Part shown: piece by piece, positions 1 to 7,545 of the stretch | Numbering within the stretch: the first letter of the stretch is position 1 | How the letters are laid out: each line of letters opens with the position of its first letter | Source: Motiliproteus sp041586735 | GTDB lineage: Bacteria; Pseudomonadota; Gammaproteobacteria; Pseudomonadales; Balneatricaceae | Assembly: GCA_041586735.1 (NCBI GenBank) | Contig: JBFGZQ010000009.1 | Coordinates: 85,566 to 149,565, forward strand | Reading direction: 5' to 3' | Length of the DNA stretch: 64,000 bases | Program-made: the position numbers and the translations under genes | The notes under the pieces: generated by a model | What the model was told of the DNA's origin: nothing | Seen by the model: the letters and a program-made list of their open reading frames with translations, nothing else | Database searches by the model: none

Positions 1-995
1 CAAAAATACGCTTCACTCCGCTCTAGAGGCTGATAGATATAATCAGGGACGTACCGAAATTTCCGATAATGACCAAGCGCAGCCTTTGAACGCTTAAAAT
101 CCTTAAAAGCCTGTATATATAAACCTAATTTATCGTTCAGCTCGCCCAATTCATTCCAGTAGCTTATTTGGGAAAGTGCGTTAGCTCGGCCGATTTCAAC
201 CTTAGCTAAACAAACTTTTGCCTGCTCGTATTGCTTAGCCCGACGCCATAGTCGTGCTTGAGTGACCAAGGCACTGGCATTGTGCTTATCCAGCATCAAG
301 GCTACATCGAGACATGCCTGAGACAGATCAAGTGCATTGTGGTTCTCGTGCACAATAGCCATAGCAGCAGGTATTTCGGCATCAGCGGGAGACAACGCCC
401 TAGCACGATCAAAACATGCGACCACCTCATCGTAGCGCCCTAAATAGAACAGGCAATGCGCCAAGTTAAAATGTAATACCCAGTCATCTGGAGATAGCTC
501 CAAACAGGCATTATATGAAACTTGTGCCTGAGCATATTGCCCTGTTACAAATTGAAGATTTGCAAGAAACTTTCTAGCTTCTAAGAAATCACGTTTGAGT
601 TTTATCGCTTGATTTAGCCGATCGAACGCACTTTGTAGTTCTCCTGACTCCGCCAGCATTCGAGCATATTTAAACAGAAAAGCGGGATCATCCAACCCAA
701 AGCGAGCCGCTTCTGACAGCAGGTCAAGGGCTGCAGCCAAATCACCCTGCTGCTCCAATATCAAACCCAGTAGATAGTTCCCATGTCGATGTTTAGGATT
801 GAACTTGAGCGCTTGGCGATATAGTTGAGCTGCTCTAATTTGATTACCCTGCCGTTGGGCGGCATAGCCCTGTCGTACCCAAGTATCTGGATCAATAACT
901 ACAGACTGGATCTCAGAATGACCACAACAGCGCTTGAATTTTTTACCGCTGCCACAAGGACATGCGGTATTTCTGCCAACCGTTTTTTCCGACAC
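1..995 (-). CDS. SEC-C/TPR protein, 3' part outside window (possible TPR-sulfotransferase)
   Basis: The frame opens with GTG at 995, behind a purine-rich AAGGAATAAGG, and is still open at base 1, so about 331 residues are visible. Residues near 10-23 form a SEC-C zinc motif (ACPCGSGKKFKRCC). After that come helical repeats about 34 residues apart, typical of tetratricopeptide repeats (for example AAQLYRQALKFNP, AQVSYNACLELSPDD, VVACFDRARALSPAD). The last visible part (NELGELNDKLGLYIQAF) resembles the stretch before the catalytic domain of TPR-sulfotransferases, but that domain would lie beyond the edge, so this is inference. It lies downstream of the PEP-CTERM gene on the same strand with a terminator between them. 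TPR repeats: confident. Enzyme class: open. Confidence 0.75.
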   Translation of the reverse strand, partial: MSEKTVGRNTACPCGSGKKFKRCCGHSEIQSVVIDPDTWVRQGYAAQRQGNQIRAAQLYRQALKFNPKHRHGNYLLGLILEQQGDLAAALDLLSEAARFGLDDPAFLFKYARMLAESGELQSAFDRLNQAIKLKRDFLEARKFLANLQFVTGQYAQAQVSYNACLELSPDDWVLHFNLAHCLFYLGRYDEVVACFDRARALSPADAEIPAAMAIVHENHNALDLSQACLDVALMLDKHNASALVTQARLWRRAKQYEQAKVCLAKVEIGRANALSQISYWNELGELNDKLGLYIQAFKDFKRSKAALGHYRKFRYVPDYIYQPLERSEAYF

Positions 996-1073
996 CCTTA
1001 TTCCTTATTTTGTTGAACTGGTACACAGACTGATACTACCGAACTGTTCACTGATGTATACCACCGCGTAAAT

Positions 1074-1102
1074 AAAAAGACTCGGCTTAGCCGAGTCTTT
1101 TT
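1074..1102 (-). terminator. Rho-independent terminator after PEP-CTERM gene
   Basis: A perfect 13-bp inverted repeat (AAAAAGACTCGGC / GCCGAGTCTTTTT) with a 3-base loop. The stem has A runs on one side and T runs on the other, so it can end transcription in both directions. It lies 28 bases past the stop of the PEP-CTERM gene and ahead of the SEC-C/TPR gene, separating their transcription. Confidence 0.85.
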
Positions 1103-1129
1103 GACGAATAGATCTAGCTCAATAGCCTG

Positions 1130-2263
1130 TCAAATTTTCCGACGGCGACGGGTCAGCCCCGCTCCTACTAAGCCCAGACCAAACAACGCTAAAGTGGCAG
1201 GTTCTGGCACGCCAGTAGGCCCACCATTAGTAGGCAAAGACAGATTGACGCTAATGGTGCCTACGTCATTGGTATTGCCATCGCTTCCCTGGATACTGAA
1301 GACATACTGCCCAGGAGTAAAACCCGCAGTATTCCAAACTAGGTTACCACTGGTAGGATTACCCGCAGCACCGGGAGTGAAGACTGCATTGAGGGGGGCA
1401 GTCGGGCCAACAGCGCTTACCAGCGAGAGTGTTACACTATCGCCGACATTAGGGTCAGTCGCTGCAATATTGGTATTAACAATATCGCCAACCAGCGCAT
1501 TAATGACCACATCGGTCACGTCTGGAGACAGATTACTAGCGGTACCAACACCATCAAACAACCAGTCAAATTCGACAAAGCTGCCATCACTGGCCCTGAT
1601 ATTGCCACTAAAAGCATAATCAGCGCCCAAGTTTGAACCATTGTCTAAATAGAGCAAGGTATTAGCCGCATCGATAGTCAACTCACCCGTGGCGGTATTG
1701 ACCAAAAATCCTGGCGGCTGAGAATTAATGCCGTTAAGCACCTGATCGTAGCTTAATGTTAAAACGTTACCGGAAACTGCGCCCAAGTTATCACTATAAG
1801 CAACACCGCGTACCACTTCCGGATTAATATTGTTGAAGTTAAACAGGATCGGCGAGGCTGCAGCCCCACTCCACACAATACTGGAGTTCATGGTCCAGCT
1901 AGCCGAGCCCACGTTGGGAATACCGCTAACACGGCAGCAACTCGAGGTCGAAAAGCTTAACGTACCTACCTGGGCACTAGTTAACTGACGTGTAGCCGTA
2001 ATCGTCCGCTTATCAAAGCGAACATCCGAGCTATCCAAAATATTAGATAGTGTAGATAGGCCACCTGCACTGGACGAGATACTCAAGGTATCTGCTGCGC
2101 TCTTACGCCAAAAAGACGTCCAAGTGACGGTCAATAATCCATTGGCATCCACGGTCGGCACAATCGCACCACCACGAAAATGACTGGCTTCAGCTGAAGT
2201 AATGCCCAGGGCTGTCAAAAGTCCCGCAGCTATCGCCGTTTTTTTAAAATTTTTGGCATTCAT
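1130..2263 (-). CDS. PEP-CTERM sorting-signal exported protein
   Basis: About 377 residues. An N-terminal signal peptide (KKTAIAAGLLTALGITSAEA) is followed by a low-charge, Ser/Thr/Asn-rich beta-type body, and the protein ends with VPEPATLALFGLGLVGAGL then RRRRKI. This is the classic PEP-CTERM tripartite tail: Pro-Glu-Pro motif, membrane segment, basic end. Such proteins are processed by an exosortase and end up at the surface or in extracellular matrix. No exosortase gene is in the window. Residues near 255-345 (DVTDVVINALVGDIV onward) look like an Ig or cadherin-like repeat. The ATG at 2263 is preferred over an upstream TTG-type start at 2284 because GGGAGAG sits 5-10 bases before it. The ligand or role of the body is unknown. 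Confidence 0.85.
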   Translation of the reverse strand: MNAKNFKKTAIAAGLLTALGITSAEASHFRGGAIVPTVDANGLLTVTWTSFWRKSAADTLSISSSAGGLSTLSNILDSSDVRFDKRTITATRQLTSAQVGTLSFSTSSCCRVSGIPNVGSASWTMNSSIVWSGAAASPILFNFNNINPEVVRGVAYSDNLGAVSGNVLTLSYDQVLNGINSQPPGFLVNTATGELTIDAANTLLYLDNGSNLGADYAFSGNIRASDGSFVEFDWLFDGVGTASNLSPDVTDVVINALVGDIVNTNIAATDPNVGDSVTLSLVSAVGPTAPLNAVFTPGAAGNPTSGNLVWNTAGFTPGQYVFSIQGSDGNTNDVGTISVNLSLPTNGGPTGVPEPATLALFGLGLVGAGLTRRRRKI

Positions 2264-2437
2264 GGTTCTCTCCCTCGACAACATCTATCAGACCTTAAAT
2301 AGATCCTGTCAATTTGAATGCATGGTTCTTGCCAATATTAAAAACAACAATAAACTTTTTTATTATTAATAACTTATATCTTTTTATTAGCCATTACTAA
2401 CGTACAAAACTGTCTTTTAGGAGGGCTACTGTAAAAT

Positions 2438-2450
2438 GTACTGACAGTAC
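2438..2450. promoter_or_regulatory. 13-bp palindrome, possible operator
   Basis: GTACTG-A-CAGTAC is a perfect palindrome with a one-base centre. It lies in the 248-bp AT-rich space between the PEP-CTERM gene (minus) and the small exported protein (plus), where it could serve either promoter. No matching second copy was seen. The protein that might bind it is unknown. Confidence 0.3.
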
Positions 2451-2511
2451 TAAGCCGCAACACGGATACGTGCTATATAGTTTCAATACCCCGCCGATAA
2501 AGGTGTATTGA

Positions 2512-2916
2512 ATGACTGGACACAAGCCCACCCGGCCCGCCCTAATACAGACAGCGCTTCTATTAGCTTCGACGCTGGTATTAGCGCCACAAATTTACGC
2601 CCATGGCAACCAGGCTGACGAAGGGGTTAGCCGGTTGTTTATCGGCTCAAAAAAGGTGAAAGAGGTCTGTCTCGAACTCAAGGCTGCCGAGTCTATCCGC
2701 TATGGGTTTGAGGCCAGCGCGCCATTGGCCTTCAATATTCATTATCACGAGGGCGAGGTGCTTCACTACCCGGTGAAGCGAAGCGCAATACAAATGCTGG
2801 ACGCTGTCCTGAGCGCCCAGATCTCTCAAACCTATTGTTTGATGTGGACAAATTCAGACGAAGACCCGGTGGATCTAGAATTACGGCTGCAAAGACCTGC
2901 CGCCGGTTACTACTGA
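2512..2916 (+). CDS. Small exported protein of unknown function
   Basis: 134 residues. ATG at 2512 follows AAGGTG at a good distance. Residues about 11-30 form a hydrophobic signal segment ending ...QIYA-HGNQ, so the mature protein of about 104 residues is probably periplasmic. The mature part has two cysteines (KEVCLELKAAES and QTYCLMWTN) that could form a disulfide, an HYHEGEVLHYP stretch rich in histidine, and an acidic middle. It is predicted to be mainly beta structure. I do not recognise the family. It stands alone between the divergent PEP-CTERM gene and rimO, whose promoter lies about 190 bases downstream. Copper or other metal binding via the histidines is only a guess. Confidence 0.65.
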   Translation: MTGHKPTRPALIQTALLLASTLVLAPQIYAHGNQADEGVSRLFIGSKKVKEVCLELKAAESIRYGFEASAPLAFNIHYHEGEVLHYPVKRSAIQMLDAVLSAQISQTYCLMWTNSDEDPVDLELRLQRPAAGYY

Positions 2917-3085
2917 TAACCCAGCAAACGCATCGCACCTACACTGACCAATATCGAGAAGGCTACAGCCTAATAACACTCACGCCAGATGAGGGTAGCG
3001 AGTGCCAAGCGCGACCGGCTCTCCGTTCAAACCCTTACAGGCAGACCTTTACATACAGACTCTGGGCAATCGAGCTGCTTTCTAG

Positions 3086-3114
3086 TCAACTACATTTTTG
3101 GGTTGATGTATAAT
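3086..3114 (+). promoter_or_regulatory. Predicted sigma-70 promoter of rimO
   Basis: A perfect -10 box TATAAT (3109-3114) lies 35 bases upstream of the rimO ATG. The -35 region about 17 bases earlier is weak (TCAACT at 3086-3091). The run GCGCGCC follows immediately. The call rests on the -10 box. Confidence 0.5.
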
Positions 3115-3149
3115 GCGCGCCCTTGTCGATTCTGTTGGTACTGTAGCGT

Positions 3150-4481
3150 ATGACTGAGCAAAAAATTCCGCGTGTGGGTTTCGTATCTTTAGGCTGCCCC
3201 AAAGCACTGGTAGATTCGGAGCGTATTCTGACCCAGTTGAAACTTGAGGGCTACGCGCTGGTGCCCAGCTACGAAGATGCCGATGTGGTGGTGGTCAACA
3301 CCTGCGGGTTTATCGATGCGGCGAAGCAGGAATCACTCGATGCAATTGGCGAGGCGATCAAGGAGAACGGCAAGGTTATCGTCACCGGCTGCCTGGGTGC
3401 TGATGCCGATGCGATTCGTCAGATTCATCCCGGCGTGCTGAGCGTCAGCGGTCCACAGCAATACGAGCAGGTAGTAGAGGCGGTACATGAATGGTTACCT
3501 CCCGTGGCGGTGCACGACCCCTTCACCGATCTGGTCCCCCCGCAAGGGGTGAAGCTCACGCCTCGGCATTACGCCTACCTGAAAATATCCGAAGGCTGCA
3601 ACCACAGCTGCAGTTTCTGCATCATCCCCTCAATGCGCGGTAAACTGGTCAGCCGACCGATTGCCGAGGTACTGAAGGAGGCCGAGGGGCTGGCGCGTGC
3701 CGGCGTCAAAGAGCTACTGGTGGTCTCTCAGGATACCGGTGCCTATGGCGTCGACACCCGCTACAAGCTGGATATGTGGGAGGGCAGACCACTCAAGACC
3801 CGCCTGAAGGAGCTTGCCGAGGCGATGGGGCACTTCGGAATTTGGGTACGCTTGCATTATCTCTACCCTTATCCGCATATTGACGACCTGATCCCACTGA
3901 TGGCAGAAGGACTTATCCTGCCCTATCTTGATATTCCGTTTCAGCACGCCAGCCCGAGAATACTCAAGCTGATGAAACGCCCGGCCAGCGGAGATAATAT
4001 TCTGGAGCGGATCTCTAAGTGGCGCGCCCAGTGCCCGGATTTAACCATCCGCAGCACCTTTATCGTCGGCTTCCCCGGCGAAACCGAAGAGGATTTCCAA
4101 CAGCTGCTGGATTTTCTCGAGCAGGCGCAGCTCGATCGGGTGGGCTGCTTCCAGTACTCCCCAGTGGAGGGCGCACCCGCCAACGAACTGGATCTAGAGC
4201 CCGTTGCGGATGAGATCAAGCAGCAGCGCTGGGAACGCTTTATGGAAACCCAGCAACAGATCAGCGCCGCACGCCTGCAGGCCAAGATCGGCCGCGATAT
4301 TGATATTATTATCGATGAAGTGGGTGACGATGGTGCAGCAGGGCGCAGCTTTGCGGACTCGCCGGATATCGATGGCAACGTCTATCTCGAGGGTGCCACC
4401 CATCTGCAAGCGGGCGAGATCGTCCGCGTTCGGGTCATCGATGCGGACGCCTACGACCTGTGGGCCGAGTTGAGCGCCTAG
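3150..4481 (+). CDS. rimO: Ribosomal protein S12 methylthiotransferase RimO
   Basis: 443 residues, the usual length. RimO is a radical-SAM enzyme that adds a methylthio group to a conserved aspartate of ribosomal protein S12. The N-terminal UPF0004 domain carries its three cluster cysteines (SLGCPKALVDSE, VNTCGF, VTGCLG). The radical-SAM motif CNHSCSFC places cysteines at about residues 150, 154 and 157, followed by the typical IIPSMRGKLVSRP. The last ~70 residues fit a TRAM domain. SLGCPKALVDSE separates RimO from the related tRNA enzyme MiaB. The gene is monocistronic by position, with its own -10 box upstream and a strong hairpin just after the stop. Confidence 0.97.
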   Translation: MTEQKIPRVGFVSLGCPKALVDSERILTQLKLEGYALVPSYEDADVVVVNTCGFIDAAKQESLDAIGEAIKENGKVIVTGCLGADADAIRQIHPGVLSVSGPQQYEQVVEAVHEWLPPVAVHDPFTDLVPPQGVKLTPRHYAYLKISEGCNHSCSFCIIPSMRGKLVSRPIAEVLKEAEGLARAGVKELLVVSQDTGAYGVDTRYKLDMWEGRPLKTRLKELAEAMGHFGIWVRLHYLYPYPHIDDLIPLMAEGLILPYLDIPFQHASPRILKLMKRPASGDNILERISKWRAQCPDLTIRSTFIVGFPGETEEDFQQLLDFLEQAQLDRVGCFQYSPVEGAPANELDLEPVADEIKQQRWERFMETQQQISAARLQAKIGRDIDIIIDEVGDDGAAGRSFADSPDIDGNVYLEGATHLQAGEIVRVRVIDADAYDLWAELSA

Positions 4482-4490
4482 CCATGCGCA

Positions 4491-4520
4491 GTTTGGGAGC
4501 GAACCGCTTCGCTCCCAAAC
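4491..4520 (+). terminator. Strong hairpin after rimO
   Basis: A perfect 13-bp stem (GTTTGGGAGCGAA / TTCGCTCCCAAAC) with a 4-base loop starts 9 bases after the rimO stop. There is no T run after it, so it may act as a weak terminator or protect the mRNA 3' end rather than be a classic intrinsic terminator. Confidence 0.6.
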
Positions 4521-4680
4521 CTCAGCGACCACGCAGATGTCCGCCAGCAACTTGATCTCAACGGTCCCATCAGCAATTCCACAGGCCAGCCAGTTGCTTG
4601 CCGCTACCTCAGCTATTACTATCTATAGGACCGCCTAAGGCACTGGCAACGCGTACCAAGACCAGCCCCTATCCATCGGC

Positions 4681-4745
4681 CACCTATATTAAACGCCTTT
4701 ACTAACCGTCTACATTAGCCGCCTAGCCTAACGACCTTCATTGTC
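4681..4745. repeat. Degenerate 13-bp tandem repeat
   Basis: Four to five imperfect 13-bp units can be lined up: CACCTATATTAAA, CGCCTTTACTAAC, CGTCTACATTAGC, CGCCTAGCCTAAC and a worn fifth copy. They occupy the space just upstream of the gene at 4777. The copies share a CNCCT...TTAA/CTAAC pattern but have drifted. Confidence 0.45.
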
Positions 4746-4776
4746 ACCACCGGGCAGAGCCCTTAAGGATGTAATC

Positions 4777-5148
4777 ATGTTCATAAAGATCAAAAAAAAC
4801 TGCGGTATTCTGATGGAAAACAATGCCATGGAATCGGGCATACTGGTTCCGGTATCGAGTAACTTCCTACTCAATTTGAACCAGGTTGCGGAGATCTCCT
4901 TTTATACCCTCAAAGAGAACAAACAGCGGCAAACACTGGAGCACGGTGCGTTGGTTATTCCCACCAACACCCGGGTGATTCATATGACGATGGATTACCG
5001 TTACTCCAGTCATGAAGAAAACCGCGCCGGATTCAGCAACCGGCAGATCAATCAGCGCGCGTATTACAAACTGTTTTTCCTGCCTGAATGCCCAGGAGAA
5101 TACGAAGATCTACGCGGTCATATTGAGAACCAGGTCTGTAATATCTGA
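4777..5148 (+). CDS. Conserved-looking hypothetical protein
   Basis: 123 residues from ATG 4777, chosen because AAGGA lies about 8 bases before it; an upstream TTG at 4741 has no such site. There is no signal peptide or membrane segment. The protein has mixed composition with two nearby tyrosine-rich patches (MTMDYRYSSHEE and RAYYKLFFLPECPGEYEDLRG) and two cysteines in addition to an N-terminal one. I do not recognise the family; a small cytoplasmic beta-rich protein is all that can be said. It lies alone between rimO and the prephenate dehydratase gene, with gaps of about 300 bases on both sides, so no operon partner hints at function. Confidence 0.55.
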   Translation: MFIKIKKNCGILMENNAMESGILVPVSSNFLLNLNQVAEISFYTLKENKQRQTLEHGALVIPTNTRVIHMTMDYRYSSHEENRAGFSNRQINQRAYYKLFFLPECPGEYEDLRGHIENQVCNI

Positions 5149-5216
5149 GGCTATACGCTTCGCCTATTGATGCGAATATCGCCAGAGCGAGATCTGTACC
5201 AGAGGTTAAGGCACAA

Positions 5217-5253
5217 GCGGATGCTTATGTTGTGAACCAGCGTAAACATCCGC
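5217..5253. other. 15-bp near-perfect hairpin in an intergenic gap
   Basis: Within the 324-bp gap 5149-5472, the arms GCGGATG-C-TTATGTT and AGCGTAA-A-CATCCGC fold into a stem of two 7-bp blocks separated by one C/A mismatch, counting two G-U pairs, around a 7-base loop GTGAACC. No T run follows. The G-U pairs make the stem stronger as RNA of this strand, which hints at an RNA element or mRNA end rather than a DNA site. I see no gene, tRNA or leader peptide in the rest of the gap. Confidence 0.4.
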
Positions 5254-5472
5254 CTACAGGCAGCGTTATAAACGGCACGTCCAAAGACTTATGCTGTCAC
5301 GCCTCTCTAGCCTGAACCTATCATCAACAACCTAGCATCGACACCCGCACAGCAACCCTCCGCTTAACGTTGTCCATTTAGCGTATGCAGACTCCGCCCT
5401 CCCCTGTTAACATAAACCATTTTTCGATCTGGCCTCACGTTGACAGGCCAGACACAGCAGCGACCGCCTCTT

Positions 5473-6330
5473 ATGTACGAAAACATTATCGCCTATCAAG
5501 GCCGCCCCGGTGCCTATTCTCACCTAGCCTGCCAACAGGTATTTTCCGAGATGACGGCGCTGGCTTGCAGCACATTTGTCGAAGCGATGGACCTGGTCGA
5601 AAAAGGCCAGGCCAAGCTGGCGATGATCCCGCTGGACAATTCCACGGCGGGGCGCGTCGAAGAGATTTATCGGCAGATGCCCAAGACCCGCCTGCATATC
5701 ATCGGCGAACATTTTGAGCCCGTGAACCATTGCCTGCTAGGGCTTAAAGGCAGCCGTATCGAGCAGCTGACCCAAGTTGGCTCGCATCCCCAGGCACTGG
5801 CTCAATGCGCCGATCATATCCGCGCCCTTGGACTAGAACCGGTGGCGATGTTTGATACTGCAGGTGCGGCACTCGCACTCAAAGACCAACAAGACCCCCG
5901 TTGTGCCGCGATTGCCTCATCGTTGGCTGCCGAACTCTATGGACTGGATATCCTGCAAACCCAGATGCAGGATATCGACGGCAACACCACCCGATTTTTA
6001 ATTCTATCCAAAACCAGCAAGATGCCCACCTTCCACCCTGACAAGCGCTATATCACCTCGTTGATGTTCAAAGTCCGCAATATCCCCGCTGCGCTGTATA
6101 AATGCATGGGCGGATTCGCCACCAACGGCGTCAATCTGCTGAAGCTGGAAAGCTACATGGCTGGCGGCACGCTCAAGGATTGCAGCTTCCATCTCGATGT
6201 CGCCGCACACCCCGAACAACACTCCATGCAACTGGCACTGCAGGAGCTGAATTTCTTCGCCCTAGATATCCGTAACCTCGGTACCTACGCAGAGCACCCG
6301 TTCCGCACCAACCATGAGCTGATTGAGTAA
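5473..6330 (+). CDS. pheA: Prephenate dehydratase, monofunctional, ACT-domain type
   Basis: 285 residues from ATG 5473. The enzyme converts prephenate to phenylpyruvate, the last pathway-specific step to phenylalanine before transamination. Visible signs are the start YQGRPGAYSHLACQQVF, the substrate region MIPLDNSTAGRVEEIY and the catalytic GNTTRFLIL, followed by an ACT regulatory domain (ITSLMFKVRNIPAALYK ... LLKLESYMAGG). There is no chorismate mutase domain, unlike the fused P-protein of most Gammaproteobacteria. The ACT motif reads LESYM instead of ESRP, and the LYKCMGGFATNGVNLLKLES wording recalls alphaproteobacterial enzymes. No clear ribosome site precedes the ATG. The stop overlaps the start of the next gene (TAATG), so they are translationally coupled. 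Confidence 0.9.
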   Translation: MYENIIAYQGRPGAYSHLACQQVFSEMTALACSTFVEAMDLVEKGQAKLAMIPLDNSTAGRVEEIYRQMPKTRLHIIGEHFEPVNHCLLGLKGSRIEQLTQVGSHPQALAQCADHIRALGLEPVAMFDTAGAALALKDQQDPRCAAIASSLAAELYGLDILQTQMQDIDGNTTRFLILSKTSKMPTFHPDKRYITSLMFKVRNIPAALYKCMGGFATNGVNLLKLESYMAGGTLKDCSFHLDVAAHPEQHSMQLALQELNFFALDIRNLGTYAEHPFRTNHELIE

Positions 6331-6809
6331 TGCCGACCTCTACAAGCAACCATCGCAGGATGTGGGTGCTGCTAACGGCCTGTACGCTGCTATTAGGGAT
6401 CAGCCTGTGGCTAGGACAGCAGCTATTAGCGCAACGTAGTAGCGCTGAACAACTGTTCGCACCGCTACCCTGCAATCCGGCGCAACTACAACAGGGTTGC
6501 AGCGCCCTGAACGGCACACAACAGATCCGTTTTTTTATTGATTCCGCCCAGCTCGATACTAATGAAGCGCTAGCATTCAGGGTTGAATTGCAAGGTTTTG
6601 AGGCCCAACAGGTGGAGTTAGAGCTCCAAGGACTCGATATGTATATGGGCGAACTGCGACTCACCTTGGAGCGAGGTAGTGATGCTCAATACCGTACCCA
6701 GAGCCGGCTTCCGGCCTGCACCACCAACGTGATGACCTGGCGCGCCCGGGTCTGGGTAACTCAACCGAGCGGACGCAGCGGTAGCTGGTTCGACTTTTCT
6801 GCCCGCTAA
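6330..6809 (+). CDS. Single-pass membrane protein linked to SCO1-like gene
   Basis: 159 residues. One N-terminal membrane helix (about 12-34, VLLTACTLLLGISLWLGQQLL) anchors a periplasmic domain of about 125 residues with three cysteines. A MYMGELRLTLERG stretch followed by alternating beta strands recalls the small FixH/YtkA-like domains found near copper and cytochrome-oxidase assembly genes; that link is inference. The start overlaps the stop of the prephenate dehydratase gene, and the SCO1-like gene starts 23 bases after its stop. The most sensible reading is a partner of the SCO1-like protein in copper delivery. Confidence 0.7.
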   Translation: MPTSTSNHRRMWVLLTACTLLLGISLWLGQQLLAQRSSAEQLFAPLPCNPAQLQQGCSALNGTQQIRFFIDSAQLDTNEALAFRVELQGFEAQQVELELQGLDMYMGELRLTLERGSDAQYRTQSRLPACTTNVMTWRARVWVTQPSGRSGSWFDFSAR

Positions 6810-6832
6810 TGCGGCACTCCTGACACCGAGGC

Positions 6833-7444
6833 ATGACCATGTTCAACAAACTTAATTCGATGACGCGCTTGACGCTATTGCTCGGTGCATTACTGCTGCT
6901 CGGCGCGGGGCTCTACCTCTATAGCCAATACAACTCACACACTGCACCGTACCCGACACTAGGCGGCAACTTCACGTTGCAGCACCAGTCCGGTCCCGTT
7001 ACCCTAGCGGATTTTTCCGGAAAAGGGGTGGTATTGTTGTTTGGCTACACCTCATGCCCCGACGCCTGTCCGAGTGATTTGGCCAATGTGGGCGCCGCAC
7101 TGACGCGTTTGAGTAGCGCTCAACAGCAACAGTTACAACCGTTATTTATCAGTGTCGATCCCGATCGCGACAGCCTGGAGCAACTCGATCAATACAGCCG
7201 TTACTTCTTTCCCAGCCTGCTGGGGCTAACCGCCAGCAAAGCCGAGCTCGACCAGGTCGTCCGCGCTTACGGGGCCTTCTATCGCAAGGTGGAGATGCCC
7301 AACTCTGACTTAGCCTACAGCGTCGATCACAGCGCCCGCATCTATCTGATTGATCGTCAGGGTCAGCTGGTTAAAACCCTCAACCACAACACCCCTGTGG
7401 CTGAACTCGCCACAGCCGTGCAACAACTACTGCAAGAACACTGA
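6833..7444 (+). CDS. SCO1/SenC/PrrC family copper chaperone
   Basis: 203 residues with one N-terminal membrane helix (about 12-30) and a periplasmic thioredoxin-like domain. SCO proteins deliver copper to the CuA site of cytochrome c oxidase or keep its cysteines reduced. The metal site is complete: GYTSCPDACPSD gives Cys75 and Cys79, and SVDHSARIY gives His166. The surrounding LFISVDPDRD is also typical. Two in-frame ATGs (6833 and 6839) are possible starts. The preceding membrane protein is likely cotranscribed; no oxidase genes are in the window. The last codons lie in a 15-bp tandem duplication that crosses the stop. Confidence 0.92.
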   Translation: MTMFNKLNSMTRLTLLLGALLLLGAGLYLYSQYNSHTAPYPTLGGNFTLQHQSGPVTLADFSGKGVVLLFGYTSCPDACPSDLANVGAALTRLSSAQQQQLQPLFISVDPDRDSLEQLDQYSRYFFPSLLGLTASKAELDQVVRAYGAFYRKVEMPNSDLAYSVDHSARIYLIDRQGQLVKTLNHNTPVAELATAVQQLLQEH

Positions 7445-7459
7445 CTGCAAGAACACGGA
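7430..7459. repeat. 15-bp tandem duplication across the SCO1-like stop codon
   Basis: CTGCAAGAACACTGA (7430-7444) is followed at once by CTGCAAGAACACGGA (7445-7459), 14 of 15 bases alike. The TGA of the first copy is the stop codon of the SCO1-like gene. The second copy has GGA instead, so duplication order or a point change decides where the protein ends. Confidence 0.85.
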
Positions 7460-7494
7460 CACTGGCGATGAGACCATAGCGGCAAAATGGCTCT

Positions 7495-7534
7495 GCAGGG
7501 CGTCTTGCAAACCGTTACCGCGTAACAGCCCTGC
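7495..7534. terminator. Nested hairpins between convergent genes
   Basis: GCAGGGC (7495) pairs with GCCCTGC (7528), enclosing a second small hairpin GTTAC-CGC-GTAAC. It sits between the 3' ends of the SCO1-like gene and ttcA, where a shared terminator would be expected. No T run is present, so function is uncertain. Confidence 0.35.
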
Positions 7535-7545
7535 GTTGATCATCA

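Noticed and set aside
1101..1619. 172-codon open frame on the plus strand
   Set aside because: It lies fully antisense to the PEP-CTERM gene, has proline/threonine-rich shadow composition, and starts inside the terminator region.
5217..5253. tRNA-like fold at the orphan hairpin
   Set aside because: Only one long stem; no D, anticodon or T arm sequences and no CCA-end context.
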